NCBI RefSeq assembly: GCF_008801915.1
Contig: NZ_VZOV01000016.1
Span: 62,001-126,000, forward strand
DNA: 64,000 bases
Reading direction: 5' to 3'
Source: Cupriavidus gilardii
Lineage (GTDB): Bacteria; Pseudomonadota; Gammaproteobacteria; Burkholderiales; Burkholderiaceae
In this document: one piece after another, positions 33,403 through 43,090 of the stretch
Numbering within the stretch: position 1 is the stretch's first letter
Layout of the letters: each line of letters begins with the position of its first letter
Translations under genes and position numbers: made by a program
The notes under the pieces: model-generated
What the model was told of the DNA's origin: nothing
Seen by the model: the letters and a program-made list of their open reading frames with translations, nothing else
The model's database searches: none

Positions 33403-33513
33403 GGCAAAGCTCCTAAAGAAATTCGACCAGCGTTGCGAGACGCCGCCAAATTGAGAGCAATTCGCGCGCCACAGGAAGCAGACGACAGCATGGGAGCGAC
33501 TGCCTTACAGGAG

Positions 33514-33530
33514 CATTACGCGACGATGAC
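33514..33530 (-). promoter_or_regulatory. CopR-like box upstream of csp
   Basis: On the minus strand: GTCATCGTCGCGTAATG, sharing TCGCGTAAT with the box at 61432. A -10-like CATGCT begins 38 bp from the box start, the same spacing as at the porin, copA2 and CzcE-like promoters. Confidence 0.6.
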
Positions 33531-33643
33531 GAAACCGGTGACAGCACATGTTTTGGCCAGGCTGATGACGCTAAAGGAGCTTTTGCTTCGACGTGGCGCG
33601 CACTATGCTAAGTGGACGTTTCACCATTGCGCGAGGAGACAAC

Positions 33644-35605
33644 GTGTTCGAACGCCCTAGCGATGCCATGCTTCGCCCCGTCTCACTGAGCCGCCGCCGA
33701 CTGCTGGGAAGTCTGATCGCCGGAGGCGGCTTGGCGAGCCTGGGCGCGTATCCACGCGCCGTTTGGGCCTTGAAGAGCCAAGGCTATCCGGTCGTGCTGA
33801 CAGGGACCACGTTTGACCTGGCCATTGGCGCGACGCCCATGTCGTTTACCGGCCGTATCCGGCCTACCACCAGTGTGAACGGCTCCATCCCCGCGCCGAT
33901 TCTGCATTGGAAGCAAGGCACCGAGGTCACGCTGCGCGTGACCAACTTGCTCGATACCCAAACATCGATTCACTGGCACGGCATCTTGCTGCCGTTTCAG
34001 ATGGACGGCGTGCCCGGTATCTCCTTTCCCGGCATCGGGCCGGGCGAGACGTTCGTGTATCGCTTTCAAGTGCGGCAAGCCGGCACCTATTGGTACCACG
34101 CGCATACCCGTTTTCAGGAGCAGACCGGCTTGTACGGACCGCTGGTCATCGAGCCAATGCATCCAGACCCGATCAAGGTCGATCGCGACTATGTCGTGAT
34201 GCTCAGCGAATGGACGGATGAAAACCCGGAAATGGTGTTCGCGAAGCTCAAGAAGATGAGCGACGTCTATAACTTTCAGATGCCGACGGTGGGCGACTTT
34301 GCCCGAGATGTGTCCGAAATGGGGCTGTCCGAGGCCTTGGCTAAGCGCGCGATGTGGAACCAGATGCGAATGAATCCGACCGATTTGGCCGATGTTTCGG
34401 GAGCCACTTTTACCTACCTGATCAACGGCACGCCCGCAGATAAAAATTGGACAGCGATCGCTAAAGCCGGGGAGCGCGTGCGGTTGCGCTTTATCAACGG
34501 CTCGGCGACCAGCAACTTTGACGTCCGAATTCCCGGCGTGAAGATGACGGTGGTATCGGCTGATGGGCAGGATGTCGAACCGGTACCGGTGGATGAAATC
34601 CGCATTGCCGTCGCCGAGACTTACGACGTAGTGGTGCAGATGCCGGACGATAAGGCGCACACCATCTTTGCTCAGTCGATCGATCGCAGCGGCTACGCCA
34701 GGGCGACACTTGCACCGGAAGTCGGGATGGAAGCCGACGTGCCCAAGCTCGATCCGAAGACCTGGCTCACCATGGCCGATATGGGCATGGGCGACATGGC
34801 GGACATGGATATGGGCAGCATGGAAATGGGGGCCATGAAGATGGATCAGAAACCATCCATGGCCATGGATCGCATGGGGATGGAGTCCATGGGTGGCGCA
34901 CCCACGATGCAACCAATGACGCCGGAGGCGGGCATGGGCGCCATGGGGGGCATGGGGGGGCATGACATGTCGACCATGTCCGGGCCAGCGAAGGACGCCC
35001 ATGCCGGAATGGCCGGCATGGACCACGGCAAGTCCGACGCGAAGCCGGGGATGCAGAAAACCGGTGGCGAGATGGGGCATGACATGGGCAAGATGGGCAA
35101 TATGCCTGGCATGGGGCCACAGGTCGACATGCGCTCGATGAACCCTTCCCGCTCGCTGTCGGATCCGGGGCCAAGACTGCGCAACAACGGCAGGCGAGTG
35201 TTGACCTACGCGGACCTTAAAACGCTCGGCCCGGTGATCGACAAGCGCCCGCCCAGCCGGGAGTTGGAACTGCACTTGACCGGCAATATGCGCCGTTTCA
35301 TCTGGGGCCTCGACGGCAAGAAGTTTTCCCAAGCCGAACCGATCCGGCTCTACTACGGGGAGCGCCTGCGCATCACGCTGATCAACGACACCATGATGAA
35401 CCACCCGATGCACCTGCACGGGATGTTCAGCGAGCTGGAAAATCACGAAGGCCAGGCGCTGGTCAGAAAGCACACGATCAACGTCCAGCCGTCCAAACAA
35501 GTCAGCTTCCTGGTGACGGCCGATGCGCCGGGACAATGGGCCTTTCATTGTCACTTGCTTTACCACATGGAAGCCGGCATGTTCCGCAAGGTCGTGGTCG
35601 CATGA
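33644..35605 (+). CDS. copA: CopA multicopper oxidase, copy 1
   Basis: 653 aa periplasmic copper oxidase/Cu(I) oxidase of the PcoA/CopA family. GTG at 33644 follows GAGGAG; ATG at 33668 is an alternative. Twin-arginine signal (LSRRRLLGSLIAGGG). Copper ligands: IHWHGILLP, YWYHAHT, HPMHLHG, and HCHLLYHMEAGMF (type 1 site). Between domains ~residues 390-490 is a long Met-rich linker (MADMGMGDMADMDMGSMEMG and more). The stop overlaps a possible copB ATG. Divergent from csp. A second CopA lies at 43091. Confidence 0.95.
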   Translation: MFERPSDAMLRPVSLSRRRLLGSLIAGGGLASLGAYPRAVWALKSQGYPVVLTGTTFDLAIGATPMSFTGRIRPTTSVNGSIPAPILHWKQGTEVTLRVTNLLDTQTSIHWHGILLPFQMDGVPGISFPGIGPGETFVYRFQVRQAGTYWYHAHTRFQEQTGLYGPLVIEPMHPDPIKVDRDYVVMLSEWTDENPEMVFAKLKKMSDVYNFQMPTVGDFARDVSEMGLSEALAKRAMWNQMRMNPTDLADVSGATFTYLINGTPADKNWTAIAKAGERVRLRFINGSATSNFDVRIPGVKMTVVSADGQDVEPVPVDEIRIAVAETYDVVVQMPDDKAHTIFAQSIDRSGYARATLAPEVGMEADVPKLDPKTWLTMADMGMGDMADMDMGSMEMGAMKMDQKPSMAMDRMGMESMGGAPTMQPMTPEAGMGAMGGMGGHDMSTMSGPAKDAHAGMAGMDHGKSDAKPGMQKTGGEMGHDMGKMGNMPGMGPQVDMRSMNPSRSLSDPGPRLRNNGRRVLTYADLKTLGPVIDKRPPSRELELHLTGNMRRFIWGLDGKKFSQAEPIRLYYGERLRITLINDTMMNHPMHLHGMFSELENHEGQALVRKHTINVQPSKQVSFLVTADAPGQWAFHCHLLYHMEAGMFRKVVVA

Positions 35606-35640
35606 GCGGGTTGAACCTCGCCAACGCCAGGGAGATTGAC

Positions 35641-36594
35641 GTGCCCAACCACCGTCTCATCCTTCTCGCAAGCCTGGCTCTCTTGGCCAGCGTGCAGTGC
35701 CACAGCGTGGCGGCGCAGACGATGGCGCCGATGCCAAGTATGACACACGATACGCCGATGCCAGGCATGGCGCACGATGCCCCGATGCCACCAAAGACCG
35801 CAGCTCCAGCCGGGAAGCCAGCGCCAAGCCATCCCGCAGTCAGTCCGACAGAATCTGCCTCAGTGCCCGGCGGCGCGAATGCGATCATCCAGGTGAATGA
35901 GGCCCCGGTGCCGATGGCAGATCCGAACCGAGGCATTCCCATGCCTGGGGATACGATGGCCGATAACGATATCTACTATCAGGTGCTATTCGATCGCCTC
36001 GAGTACGTCAAGGCACCCGGCGGCTCTGGACTGGCCTGGGACATGCTCGCCTGGGTAGGACGGGATCTGAACCGGTTATGGGTCAAGTCGGAAGGCACGC
36101 GTCTGTATGGCAACACAGAGGATGCCAGAGCTGAGGCACTGTGGGGACACGCCTTTGCGCCGTTCTGGGATTGGCAACTGGGCGTGCGCCAGGATTTCGG
36201 CAATGGGCCGCCGCGGACCTGGGGCGCCTTTGGCGTGCAAGGCCTGGCGCCTTATTGGTTTGATATCGAAGCCACGGCTTATCTGGGGTCGTCGGGACGC
36301 GCTGCCGCCCGAGTGCGGGCTACCTACGATATTCGCTTCACCCAACGTCTGCTGTTGACGCCGGAGTTCGAGGCGAACGCCTATAGCAAGGCAGATGAGG
36401 CGCGAGGCATTGGCAGCGGCGTGTCCGAGTTCAAGCTTGGCTTGCGACTGCGATACGAGATCCGTCGCCAGTTCGCCCCCTACCTAGGCGTGGTGTGGGG
36501 CAAGAAGCTGGGCAATACCGCGGATTTTGCGCGTGCTGCCGGAGAGCGGACCACCGACAAGCAAATCGTTGCCGGCGTGCGAATCTGGTTCTGA
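35641..36594 (+). CDS. copB: CopB outer-membrane copper protein, copy 1
   Basis: 317 aa from GTG 35641, which has AGGGAG at good spacing and a signal peptide (LILLASLALLASVQCHSVAAQ); the ATG at 35602 overlapping the copA stop is an alternative. The Met/His-rich N-terminus (MAPMPSMTHDTPMPGMAHDAPMP) precedes a CopB/PcoB beta-barrel: YYQVLFDRLEYVKAP, AEALWGHAFAPFWDWQLGVR, QGLAPYWFDIEATAYLG, and C-terminal VAGVRIWF with terminal Phe. It works with CopA in copper binding at the outer membrane. Confidence 0.93.
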   Translation: MPNHRLILLASLALLASVQCHSVAAQTMAPMPSMTHDTPMPGMAHDAPMPPKTAAPAGKPAPSHPAVSPTESASVPGGANAIIQVNEAPVPMADPNRGIPMPGDTMADNDIYYQVLFDRLEYVKAPGGSGLAWDMLAWVGRDLNRLWVKSEGTRLYGNTEDARAEALWGHAFAPFWDWQLGVRQDFGNGPPRTWGAFGVQGLAPYWFDIEATAYLGSSGRAAARVRATYDIRFTQRLLLTPEFEANAYSKADEARGIGSGVSEFKLGLRLRYEIRRQFAPYLGVVWGKKLGNTADFARAAGERTTDKQIVAGVRIWF

Positions 36595-36832
36595 ACCCAT
36601 TTGAGACGCCGGCCAGGTTCAAGCCCGCTGCTGGTTAACCGCCAACTTACTGTGCGATTACATTTCGTATCACGCCTGCGAAGGCCGCGCGCGGGAAAAT
36701 AGAATGGTCATTATGACGCACGTGCAAGCAGCCATAGGGGGGCCCCGTTTGATGGGGCATTAGTCTGCGTCCTCTCCGCGTGCCATGCTGGCGCGCGTGG
36801 CACACGTCGCCGGCCAACTCAGGAAAGGACCC

Positions 36833-37219
36833 ATGAAAGTCGGAAAGCTGCTGGTCCTGCTCGGTGGCGCGGCAATGGGCATCGCGCCCGGTGCGATTGG
36901 CGCCATTCAAATCGGCTGGGAGCCCAGGCAAGAGCTCAGCAGTAACTGGTGGCTGCAGTGCGGTGGCGTGCCGGCTCCTGCCGCGCCCGCGATGTGGCCT
37001 GCCGTGGACCATGAATGGGAAAGCAGGTCGCTGGACTGTACAGCGCAGCGGGACAAGGAAACCCCGCAGTATGCGCTTGCCGTGAACCCCCGGCACCGCT
37101 TATTCAAGCACGGCAACGGCGCCGCGGCGCCATCGAATACTGCCAAATCTAAGCCGTCGCGAGAGGCGAAGCGACAAAACCGTGACTGCGGCCAGCCCCG
37201 ACCGGCGCCACCGCAATAG
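36833..37219 (+). CDS. Hypothetical secreted protein between copB1 and copK
   Basis: 128-codon frame starting MKVGKLLVLLGGAAMG after AGGAAAGG. It has a signal-like start and WWLQCGG, then a basic, Pro- and Arg-rich tail. No family recognised. The body is less protein-like than its neighbours, so it may be non-coding. Codirectional with copB1 and copK. Confidence 0.4.
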   Translation: MKVGKLLVLLGGAAMGIAPGAIGAIQIGWEPRQELSSNWWLQCGGVPAPAAPAMWPAVDHEWESRSLDCTAQRDKETPQYALAVNPRHRLFKHGNGAAAPSNTAKSKPSREAKRQNRDCGQPRPAPPQ

Positions 37220-37308
37220 TCTAGACGTTCCCCCTTTTTCGGTACGCGCTTTCCGCGTGTGCCAACGCAGTCTCAACCTGTGCCACCGAGCCAAAGGAGA
37301 TCTCGAAG

Positions 37309-37593
37309 ATGAAAAGCAAACTTGTCGTTGCAAGCCTGATTGCCGCGGTATCGCTTACTGCCGCCGCGACCGATTTGAGCACGGTCGTGAAAACCTATGA
37401 GCTCAAAGACGGATCAAAAGTCCACGTTTTCAAAGACGGCAAGATGGGCATGGAGAACAAGTACGGCAAGTCCGTCAGCATGCCAGAAGGCAAGGTCATG
37501 GAGACCAAAGACGGTAGCAAGATCCTGATGAAGGGCAATGAGGTGTTCCGTCTGGACGACGCCCTCATCAAAGGTCACCGCGAAGGCGGCTAA
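37309..37593 (+). CDS. copK: Periplasmic copper-binding protein CopK
   Basis: 94 aa, signal peptide (LVVASLIAAVSLTAAA) and a mature protein of ~74 residues, the size of CopK from C. metallidurans. Diagnostic sequence: VVKTYELKDGSKVHVFKDGK, MGMENKYGKS, MPEGKVMETKDGSKILMKGNE, FRLDDALIKGHREGG. Its four Met bind Cu(I), and Cu(I) binding promotes Cu(II) binding. It is Cupriavidus/Ralstonia-typical and a strong pointer to that genus. AAGGAG precedes the ATG; a GC-rich hairpin follows. Confidence 0.96.
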   Translation: MKSKLVVASLIAAVSLTAAATDLSTVVKTYELKDGSKVHVFKDGKMGMENKYGKSVSMPEGKVMETKDGSKILMKGNEVFRLDDALIKGHREGG

Positions 37594-37607
37594 GCGGGCG
37601 ACCTGAC

Positions 37608-37657
37608 ACGGGCTCTGAGCAAGCGGGCGCCGTGCAGTGCCCTTGCTCGGAGCCCGT
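37608..37657 (+). terminator. Strong hairpin after copK
   Basis: ACGGGCTC-TGAGCAAG pairs with CTTGCTC-GGAGCCCGT around a 17-nt loop. There is no clear T-run, so it may be rho-assisted or an RNA-stabilising structure. Confidence 0.6.
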
Positions 37658-37717
37658 CCGGGCCGCTTGCCATGCTCAGCGTCACCCACGCGGCCCGAGC
37701 GATGAGCGAGCGCTGCA

Positions 37718-38113
37718 TTATTTCTCAGCGTACACGGACACGCTAAGCGACCGAGAGGCCTGCAGTGTCAGGGCATGGCGACCATGAGCAGGGATGCGCA
37801 GCGATACCGGGCGCGTTCCGGGCATCGCGTGTCCGGCGTCATCCTGGGAAATCACTACGGTGACCTCGGCTGGCTCGTTGCGGGGATTGTCCAAAACCAG
37901 CACACACCCCTCCCCCGCACCAAGTGTTCGGCGCCAGGTCGCGTTGACCCGCGCCCCGACGTCGATCAGCCACTCCGTAGGGCGCGGCTCGGCCAGGCCA
38001 CCGGGCACGAAAGCGGCAGGACCCCGATCAAGATCCAAAATGGGGGCGTGCGCCAACGCAGAAGCGCTAAGACTAACAAGCAACGCCGATAAGCCGGTTC
38101 GGATCAGATTCAA
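37718..38113 (-). CDS. Hypothetical periplasmic protein
   Basis: 131 aa from TTG 38113 (AGGGAGA upstream); the signal peptide LIRTGLSALLVSLSASALAHA is clear and precedes APILDLDRGPAAFVPGG. The mature part looks like a small beta-sandwich (VTVVISQDDAGHAMPGTRPV, LRIPAHGRHALTL). No family recognised. It faces copK tail-to-tail, and the hairpin at 37608 separates them. A periplasmic role in copper handling is inferred only from context. Confidence 0.6.
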   Translation of the reverse strand: MNLIRTGLSALLVSLSASALAHAPILDLDRGPAAFVPGGLAEPRPTEWLIDVGARVNATWRRTLGAGEGCVLVLDNPRNEPAEVTVVISQDDAGHAMPGTRPVSLRIPAHGRHALTLQASRSLSVSVYAEK

Positions 38114-38423
38114 TCGAAGTCTCCCTAAAAAAGAACTGGACGCAGGCTGTCTTCGTGGGATCTGACGGCCAGCATCATGACGCGGCATGCCACCTGGCAC
38201 CTGGAAAGAACGGGGCGCTCCTGTTGACCCAAGGCGGCAACGCGATTGATTCTAGGGCGGCCGGTCTGTCACAGAGATTACGAGAACATGACAAGACATC
38301 ATCCCGCCATCGCGCACTCTCCTGTCGTCTACTTCCCATTAGCCCAGCGCGAGCGCATGCCTGCTAACTCCGTGGGAATGGGCGACCGCTGCGCGCTGCA
38401 CAAGTTGCATCCGCCCCAACAAT

Positions 38424-38467
38424 GTAACCGGCTTGCAATGTCGCAGTAAGCTTGGTCTCACTAGACT
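38424..38467 (+). promoter_or_regulatory. CopR-like box and -10 of the porin
   Basis: GTAACCGGCTTGCAATG (38424-38440) followed 38 bp from its first base by TAGACT (38462-38467). The same layout with the same -10 occurs before the CzcE-like gene at 48360-48403. Suggests the porin is in the copper two-component regulon. Confidence 0.65.
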
Positions 38468-38511
38468 TCAGTGCCTATCGAATACCAATAACGTGGCGAA
38501 CTGGAGACGCT

Positions 38512-39585
38512 ATGAAAAGAAGAAAGATGACCGCCGCTGGCATGCTGCTGGGGTCGCTGTCATTGGGGGCTTATGCGCAGACGAGTGTCACGCTATACGG
38601 CGTCGCCGATGTCGGCATCGAATATTTATCGAATGTGCCATCGTCGAGCGGCGGCACCAACCAGGTGCGCATGTCGGCCGGCAATATGTCGACCTCGCGT
38701 TGGGGCTTGCGGGGTACGGAAGATCTCGGCGGTGGCCTCAAAGCGGTGTTCGAACTGGAGAGCGGCTTCGCCCTTGATACCGCGCAGTCGAGTAGCGCCG
38801 GCCGGTTATTTGACCGGGGCGCACTGGTCGGGCTGTCCAGCCCATATGGTCAGCTGACCCTTGGTCGCCAGACCACGGTGCTATACGACACCGCCATTCA
38901 GTTTGATCCGATGGGTTTCGCGCCGCGATACTCGCTTTTCAAGAGCGACGATACCATTGCCGGTCGCGCGGACAATTCCGTCAAGTACAAGGGCACGTTT
39001 GGCGGCGTGACCGCCATGGCACTGTACAGCTTCGGCCGCACTGGCGGCGGCGAAGTCCCCGGCGAGCTGAAGGTGGACCGGGAGATGAGTGCGGGTCTGG
39101 TGTATTCGACTGGACCGCTTTCCCTGGGCGCCCTGTACGACGAGTACCAGGGGTCAACCGTTGCATCGCAGGGGCAAAAGGACCGGCGCGCGTTAGTGGG
39201 GATCAGCTATGGGATCGGACCAGCAAAGCTGTATGCCGGATATCGTTGGCTCAACGGAAATATCTCGAGCGCGGTAAGCGCAATGCGCTCCAACTTGTAT
39301 TGGGCAGGCCTGCGTTATCAGCTGACCTCGGCGCTGTCGCTCACCGGCGCAGCGTACTATACCGATGTGCGGGGTTCCGGCGCCGATCCGCTGATGTTCG
39401 TGGCCTCGACCGATTACGCGTTTTCCAAACGCACCGACATGTACTTCAATGTCGGCTATGTCCGTAACAAAGGTGGCTCACAGTTGGGCTTGAACGGCTT
39501 TAACGCCAGCAGTGGCGCGCCGGTCAATGTCGTGCCGGGCGACAACCAGACCGGTGTCGTGCTGGGTCTACGCCATAAGTTTTAA
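38512..39585 (+). CDS. Burkholderiales-type general porin
   Basis: 357 aa trimeric outer-membrane porin (Gram-negative porin/OmpC type). Start MKRRKMTAAGMLLGSLSLGAYAQ, then SVTLYGVADVGIEYLSN and SRWGLRGTEDLGGGLKAVFEL, hallmarks of this family; ends ...TGVVLGLRHKF with terminal Phe. The signal is cleaved after AYA. Placement inside the copper cluster and an upstream CopR-like box suggest it changes outer-membrane permeability under copper. Its terminator (40750) is now separated from it by an IS element. Confidence 0.93.
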   Translation: MKRRKMTAAGMLLGSLSLGAYAQTSVTLYGVADVGIEYLSNVPSSSGGTNQVRMSAGNMSTSRWGLRGTEDLGGGLKAVFELESGFALDTAQSSSAGRLFDRGALVGLSSPYGQLTLGRQTTVLYDTAIQFDPMGFAPRYSLFKSDDTIAGRADNSVKYKGTFGGVTAMALYSFGRTGGGEVPGELKVDREMSAGLVYSTGPLSLGALYDEYQGSTVASQGQKDRRALVGISYGIGPAKLYAGYRWLNGNISSAVSAMRSNLYWAGLRYQLTSALSLTGAAYYTDVRGSGADPLMFVASTDYAFSKRTDMYFNVGYVRNKGGSQLGLNGFNASSGAPVNVVPGDNQTGVVLGLRHKF

Positions 39586-39602
39586 GCAAAGCCGCCTGAA
39601 TA

Positions 39603-40721
39603 CCTGTTGATCCGGCACACAAATAGGGGACGTTCTCGAGAGGGTTAGTCAGATGATGCATGACAAAATCGACTCGAGGACGCTGTCGGTCGACGCGTTG
39701 AACGAGCGGCGACGGCGAGCGGTGAGAATGCGGCTTCAAGGCGTGAGCGTGAACGAGGCGGCGGCGCAGTGCGAGCTGACGCGCGCGACGGTGAGTGCGG
39801 CATTCAAGGCGTATGAAGCGGGCGGCTGGAAGGCGGTGGACACTACGCGGCCGGGACGACCCCGCGGCATTGGACGCACGCTGACGGCCGAGCAGGAGAG
39901 TGAAGTGCTGCGCCTGATTCGCGACCGTACGCCCGATCAGATGAAGATGGGGTACCCGCTGTGGCAGCGCCAGGCGGTGGCAAAACTGATCCGCGATCGC
40001 TACGGCATCGAACTCGCTGCACGCACCCTAGGTCTTTACCACGAACGCTGGGGCTTCACGCCGCAGAGGCCGATCCAGAAGGCCTACGAGCCGCCAGCGG
40101 CAGTGAAGAAGTGGCTCGATGAGGAGTATCCGGTCATTTTAGCGAGCGCCAAGGCAGAAGGCGCCGAGATCCATTGGGGCGATGAGACCGGCTTGCGCAG
40201 CAACGACGTACGCATGCGCGGCCATGCTGCGCAAGGCCAGGCGGCGGTGGTACGGGCGAACAACGAGTGCCATGGCTTGTCGGTCATCTCCAGCGTTACC
40301 AACCAGGGAACGATGCGCTGGAAGATATTCGACGGCGCGCTCAATTCCGACATCCTGATCAAGTTCGTGAAACGGCTGGTCAAGGGTATTAAGCGCAAGG
40401 TCTACCTGATCCTGGACAATCTGCGCGTGCATCACAGCAAGCCCGTAAAGGCGTGGTTGGCCGAGCACAAGCACGAAATCGAAGTCTTCTACCGGCCAAG
40501 CTACAGACCCGAACTCAACCCCGGACGAGAGGGCCTTCGCCGACCTCAAGCCGGCCGTCACAACGCTGGCGCCGGCGCGCACCAAGCTGCAACTGGTCAA
40601 GGCGACGTCCATGTACCTGTGAAGGTGTCAACGACAGCCCGAGCGGACCAAAAGCGAGTTTCGAGCCCAAACCGCTTCGTGATGCCGCATGAGATTCTAG
40701 ATACAATGCCGGATCAATAGG
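39603..40721 (+). mobile_element. IS630-family insertion sequence with broken transposase
   Basis: About 1.1 kb, bounded by imperfect inverted ends CCTGTTGATCCGGCA (39603-39617) and TGCCGGATCAATAGG (40707-40721). It contains one IS630-type transposase frame. TA flanks the left end (39601-39602); the right flank is TT, so the expected TA duplication is not intact. Lies between the porin and the porin's terminator. Confidence 0.8.
39653..40622 (+). pseudogene. IS630-family transposase, +1 frameshift
   Basis: Starts MMHDKIDSRTLSVDALNERR with a helix-turn-helix region (GVSVNEAAAQCELTRATVSAAF) and DDE motifs: HWGDETGLRS, YLILDNLRVHHSKPV, and YRPSYRPELNP. The expected NPDERAFADLKPAV, bearing the third acidic residue, continues one frame over; dropping one C of CCCC near 40521 restores it to the stop at 40620-40622. 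Unless the extra base is an error, the enzyme lacks its catalytic Glu. Confidence 0.88.
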
Positions 40722-40749
40722 TTGAACGGTCCTTTTACCGAAGGACCAC

Positions 40750-40782
40750 TAGCCACGGCGCCGCAACGCCGTGGCTATTTTT
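40750..40782 (+). terminator. Rho-independent terminator
   Basis: TAGCCACGGCG and CGCCGTGGCTA pair around a 6-nt loop and are followed by TTTTTAT. It probably ended porin transcription before the IS630 insertion. A smaller hairpin GGTCC-TTTTACCGAA-GGACC lies just before it (40729-40748). Confidence 0.85.
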
Positions 40783-40810
40783 ATGCGGCGACGCGCTGGA
40801 GGCCAACCGT

Positions 40811-42205
40811 CTAGCTCCGGGCGGCGTTTCGCTGGCGGGGAAACGTCAAAATGAAGCGCGTAGTGCCTTCCGACGATTCCGCCGAAATCTGGCCCCCGTG
40901 CGCAAACATGATGGCTTGCGTGATGGAGAGACCCAGTCCCACGCTTTCGGACTCCGCACGGGTCCTTGATTTGTCGGCACGGAAAAAGCGGTCGAATAGC
41001 GATGGCAGCAACTCGGGACTGATTTCCTCGCCCTCATTCTCGACTACGATCGACGTGCTGCCGCCCTGCTCGCGCGTCTCGACCCGGATCTCTTTGCCGG
41101 ACGGCGTATAGCGTAGAGCGTTCGAGAGCAGATTGCTGAGCGCTCGGCGTAACATCAGACGGTCGCCGGTAATTTTCGCCTGCCCATCAAGCCGTAGATT
41201 GACGCCCTTGTCCTCTGCCAGCGCGTCGTAGAATTCGAACAGCGCCTGTACTTCATCAGCCACGTTGATCGCTTCCTCATTCGGCAGTGTGATGCCGTGC
41301 TCCATCTTGGCCAAGTACAGCATATCGGACACCATGCGCCCAAGCCGCTGCAATTCCTCGGCATTCGAGGCCAGGACCTCTCGATATTTGGCGGCATCTC
41401 GCGGCTGCGATAGCACGACATGCGTCTGCGTCATCAGGTTGGTGATGGGCGTGCGCAGCTCATGCGCCAAATCGGAGGAGAATTCCGAGAGCCGCCGAAA
41501 ATCATCCTGCAGTCGCTCCAGCATCGCGTTTAACGTGATCGCCAGATCTGCCATCTCGACCGGCACGGCTTCGACCGGCATGCGCGCATCCAGTTTGTTC
41601 GCGGTGACGCCCTTGGCGCGTGAGACCATCATGCGCAGGGGTGCGAGCCCGCGTCGCGCCGCCCACCAACCAAAGAGACCGCTGGCGAGCACCGCCAATG
41701 TGGTATAGAAGGCCAGCGAACGACGAAATGCATGCATGAAGTGCGCGTGGATTTCCGTGTCCATGCCGACCACGACGCGCAAAGGTGCAATGCGCGGGTC
41801 AGCCGCACCAACCTGCGCGCGCATGCCGCGATACTCCTGCTCGCCTTGCTGCCAGACGAAGGTATTGTCACGCGCCAATTCGCGCGGAATCGCCTCGAAA
41901 GCAATCGCAAAATCGAAGTCCTTGGTCGCATACAGCTTGTGGCCTTGTGCGGTCTGCACCTGCGCGACGAAGCCAGGATGGTGATCGACCATTTCCCGAA
42001 GCCGCTGGGGCAAGCGCTCGGCCGGCGTTTCCTGCGCGATCTTTTCGATCAGGCGAATATTGTCGCCGAGCACCACATAATCCTCGGTGGCGAAGTGGCG
42101 GTCCATCGCCAGCCAGATGAGAACGCCCAAGCCCAGCAGCACCACGGCAGAGCAGAGCGAAAACAGGATGGTCAGACGCATCGTCAGGGACAGGCGATGC
42201 GTCAT
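40811..42205 (-). CDS. copS: CopS copper-sensing histidine kinase
   Basis: 464 aa inner-membrane sensor kinase of the CusS/CopS/IrlS family. Two transmembrane helices (residues ~12-32 and ~165-185) frame the periplasmic sensor domain; HAMP; phospho-acceptor [20 protein letters not shown] (H in H-E-L-R-T-P); N-box [20 protein letters not shown]-boxes [24 protein letters not shown] and [11 protein letters not shown]. Note SVGLGLS where most have GTGLGLA. Its ATG overlaps the copR stop by 4 bp. It senses periplasmic copper and phosphorylates CopR. Confidence 0.95.
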   Translation of the reverse strand: MTHRLSLTMRLTILFSLCSAVVLLGLGVLIWLAMDRHFATEDYVVLGDNIRLIEKIAQETPAERLPQRLREMVDHHPGFVAQVQTAQGHKLYATKDFDFAIAFEAIPRELARDNTFVWQQGEQEYRGMRAQVGAADPRIAPLRVVVGMDTEIHAHFMHAFRRSLAFYTTLAVLASGLFGWWAARRGLAPLRMMVSRAKGVTANKLDARMPVEAVPVEMADLAITLNAMLERLQDDFRRLSEFSSDLAHELRTPITNLMTQTHVVLSQPRDAAKYREVLASNAEELQRLGRMVSDMLYLAKMEHGITLPNEEAINVADEVQALFEFYDALAEDKGVNLRLDGQAKITGDRLMLRRALSNLLSNALRYTPSGKEIRVETREQGGSTSIVVENEGEEISPELLPSLFDRFFRADKSRTRAESESVGLGLSITQAIMFAHGGQISAESSEGTTRFILTFPRQRNAARS

Positions 42206-42888
42206 GCCTGCTCCTCCGGCGCTTCCAGCACGTAGCCCATGCCGCGCACGGTCTGAATCAGCTTAATATCAAAGTCATCGTCGATCTTCGCCCGCAAGCG
42301 GCGAATGGCCACATCGATCACGTTGCTATCGCTGTCAAAGTTCATGTCCCAGACCTGGGAGGCAATCAACGAGCGTGGCAGCACCTCGCCGCGCCGGCGA
42401 GCGAGCAACTCCAGCAGCGCAAACTCCTTGCTGGTCAGCGTGATGCGGCGCCCGGCCCGCGACGCCCGGCGCCTGCCCAAATCCAGCACCAGATCGCCCA
42501 CCTGAATGCGGTCCATCGCTAGCTGTACAGTACCGCGCCGCAATAGCGTACGTACGCGCGCCAGTAGTTCCGAGAACGCGAATGGCTTGACCAGATAGTC
42601 GTCAGCGCCCAACTCCAACCCCCTGACCCGATCGGCCACGCTGTCGCGGGCGGTCAGAAATAACACCGGAACCGGGTTGTCCGCGGCGCGGATCGTCTGC
42701 AAAATACGCCAGCCATCGAGATCGGGTAGCATGACGTCGAGGATAATCAGGTCGTACGCTTCGTTAAGCGCCAAGTGCTGTCCGTCCAGCCCGTTGGCGA
42801 CCAAGTCGACCACGAATCCTGCCTCGGTCAGCCCCTGGCGCAGGTACTCGCCGGTCTTGGATTCATCTTCTACCACCAGCAGCTTCAT
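42202..42888 (-). CDS. copR: CopR copper response regulator (OmpR family)
   Basis: 228 aa. Receiver domain with phospho-Asp in [14 protein letters not shown], Lys in FLTARD / [11 protein letters not shown]; winged helix-turn-helix C-terminal domain ([39 protein letters not shown]). Divergent from copA2 across a 200-bp region holding a matching box. It probably activates copA2BCDI, the porin, the CzcE-like gene and csp through GTAATGNTTGGGTAATG-like direct-repeat sites; this is inferred from shared sites. Confidence 0.95.
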   Translation of the reverse strand: MKLLVVEDESKTGEYLRQGLTEAGFVVDLVANGLDGQHLALNEAYDLIILDVMLPDLDGWRILQTIRAADNPVPVLFLTARDSVADRVRGLELGADDYLVKPFAFSELLARVRTLLRRGTVQLAMDRIQVGDLVLDLGRRRASRAGRRITLTSKEFALLELLARRRGEVLPRSLIASQVWDMNFDSDSNVIDVAIRRLRAKIDDDFDIKLIQTVRGMGYVLEAPEEQA

Positions 42889-42998
42889 CTTCGTGCCCTC
42901 CCCCTCGTCTTTCGGATTATGTGCCCGCCTGTTGGACCGGCTCTAATACGGGGTAGTCTACCGAGACGCTCTGTGGGTAACCCAGACCTTACCGGAAT

Positions 42999-43042
42999 GT
43001 AATGTTTGGGTAAGTTGACGGTAGCCTCGCTGTCGTTACTCT
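42999..43042 (+). promoter_or_regulatory. CopR-like box and -10 of copA2
   Basis: GTAATGTTTGGGTAAGT (42999-43015), then TACTCT at 43037-43042, i.e. 38 bp from box start to -10. The box would overlap the -35 region, the usual place for OmpR-family activators. The copA2 ATG is at 43091. Confidence 0.72.
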
Positions 43043-43090
43043 CTTGCTGCCGCCTTCCGACGCGGCCATTCAAGCAAAAAGGACTATTTC

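Noticed and set aside
33683..35566. A 627-codon open frame antisense to copA1
   Set aside because: It mirrors the Met/His-rich, high-GC copA codons (His-rich antisense of Met codons), has no protein family signature and no plausible promoter. Shadow of copA1.
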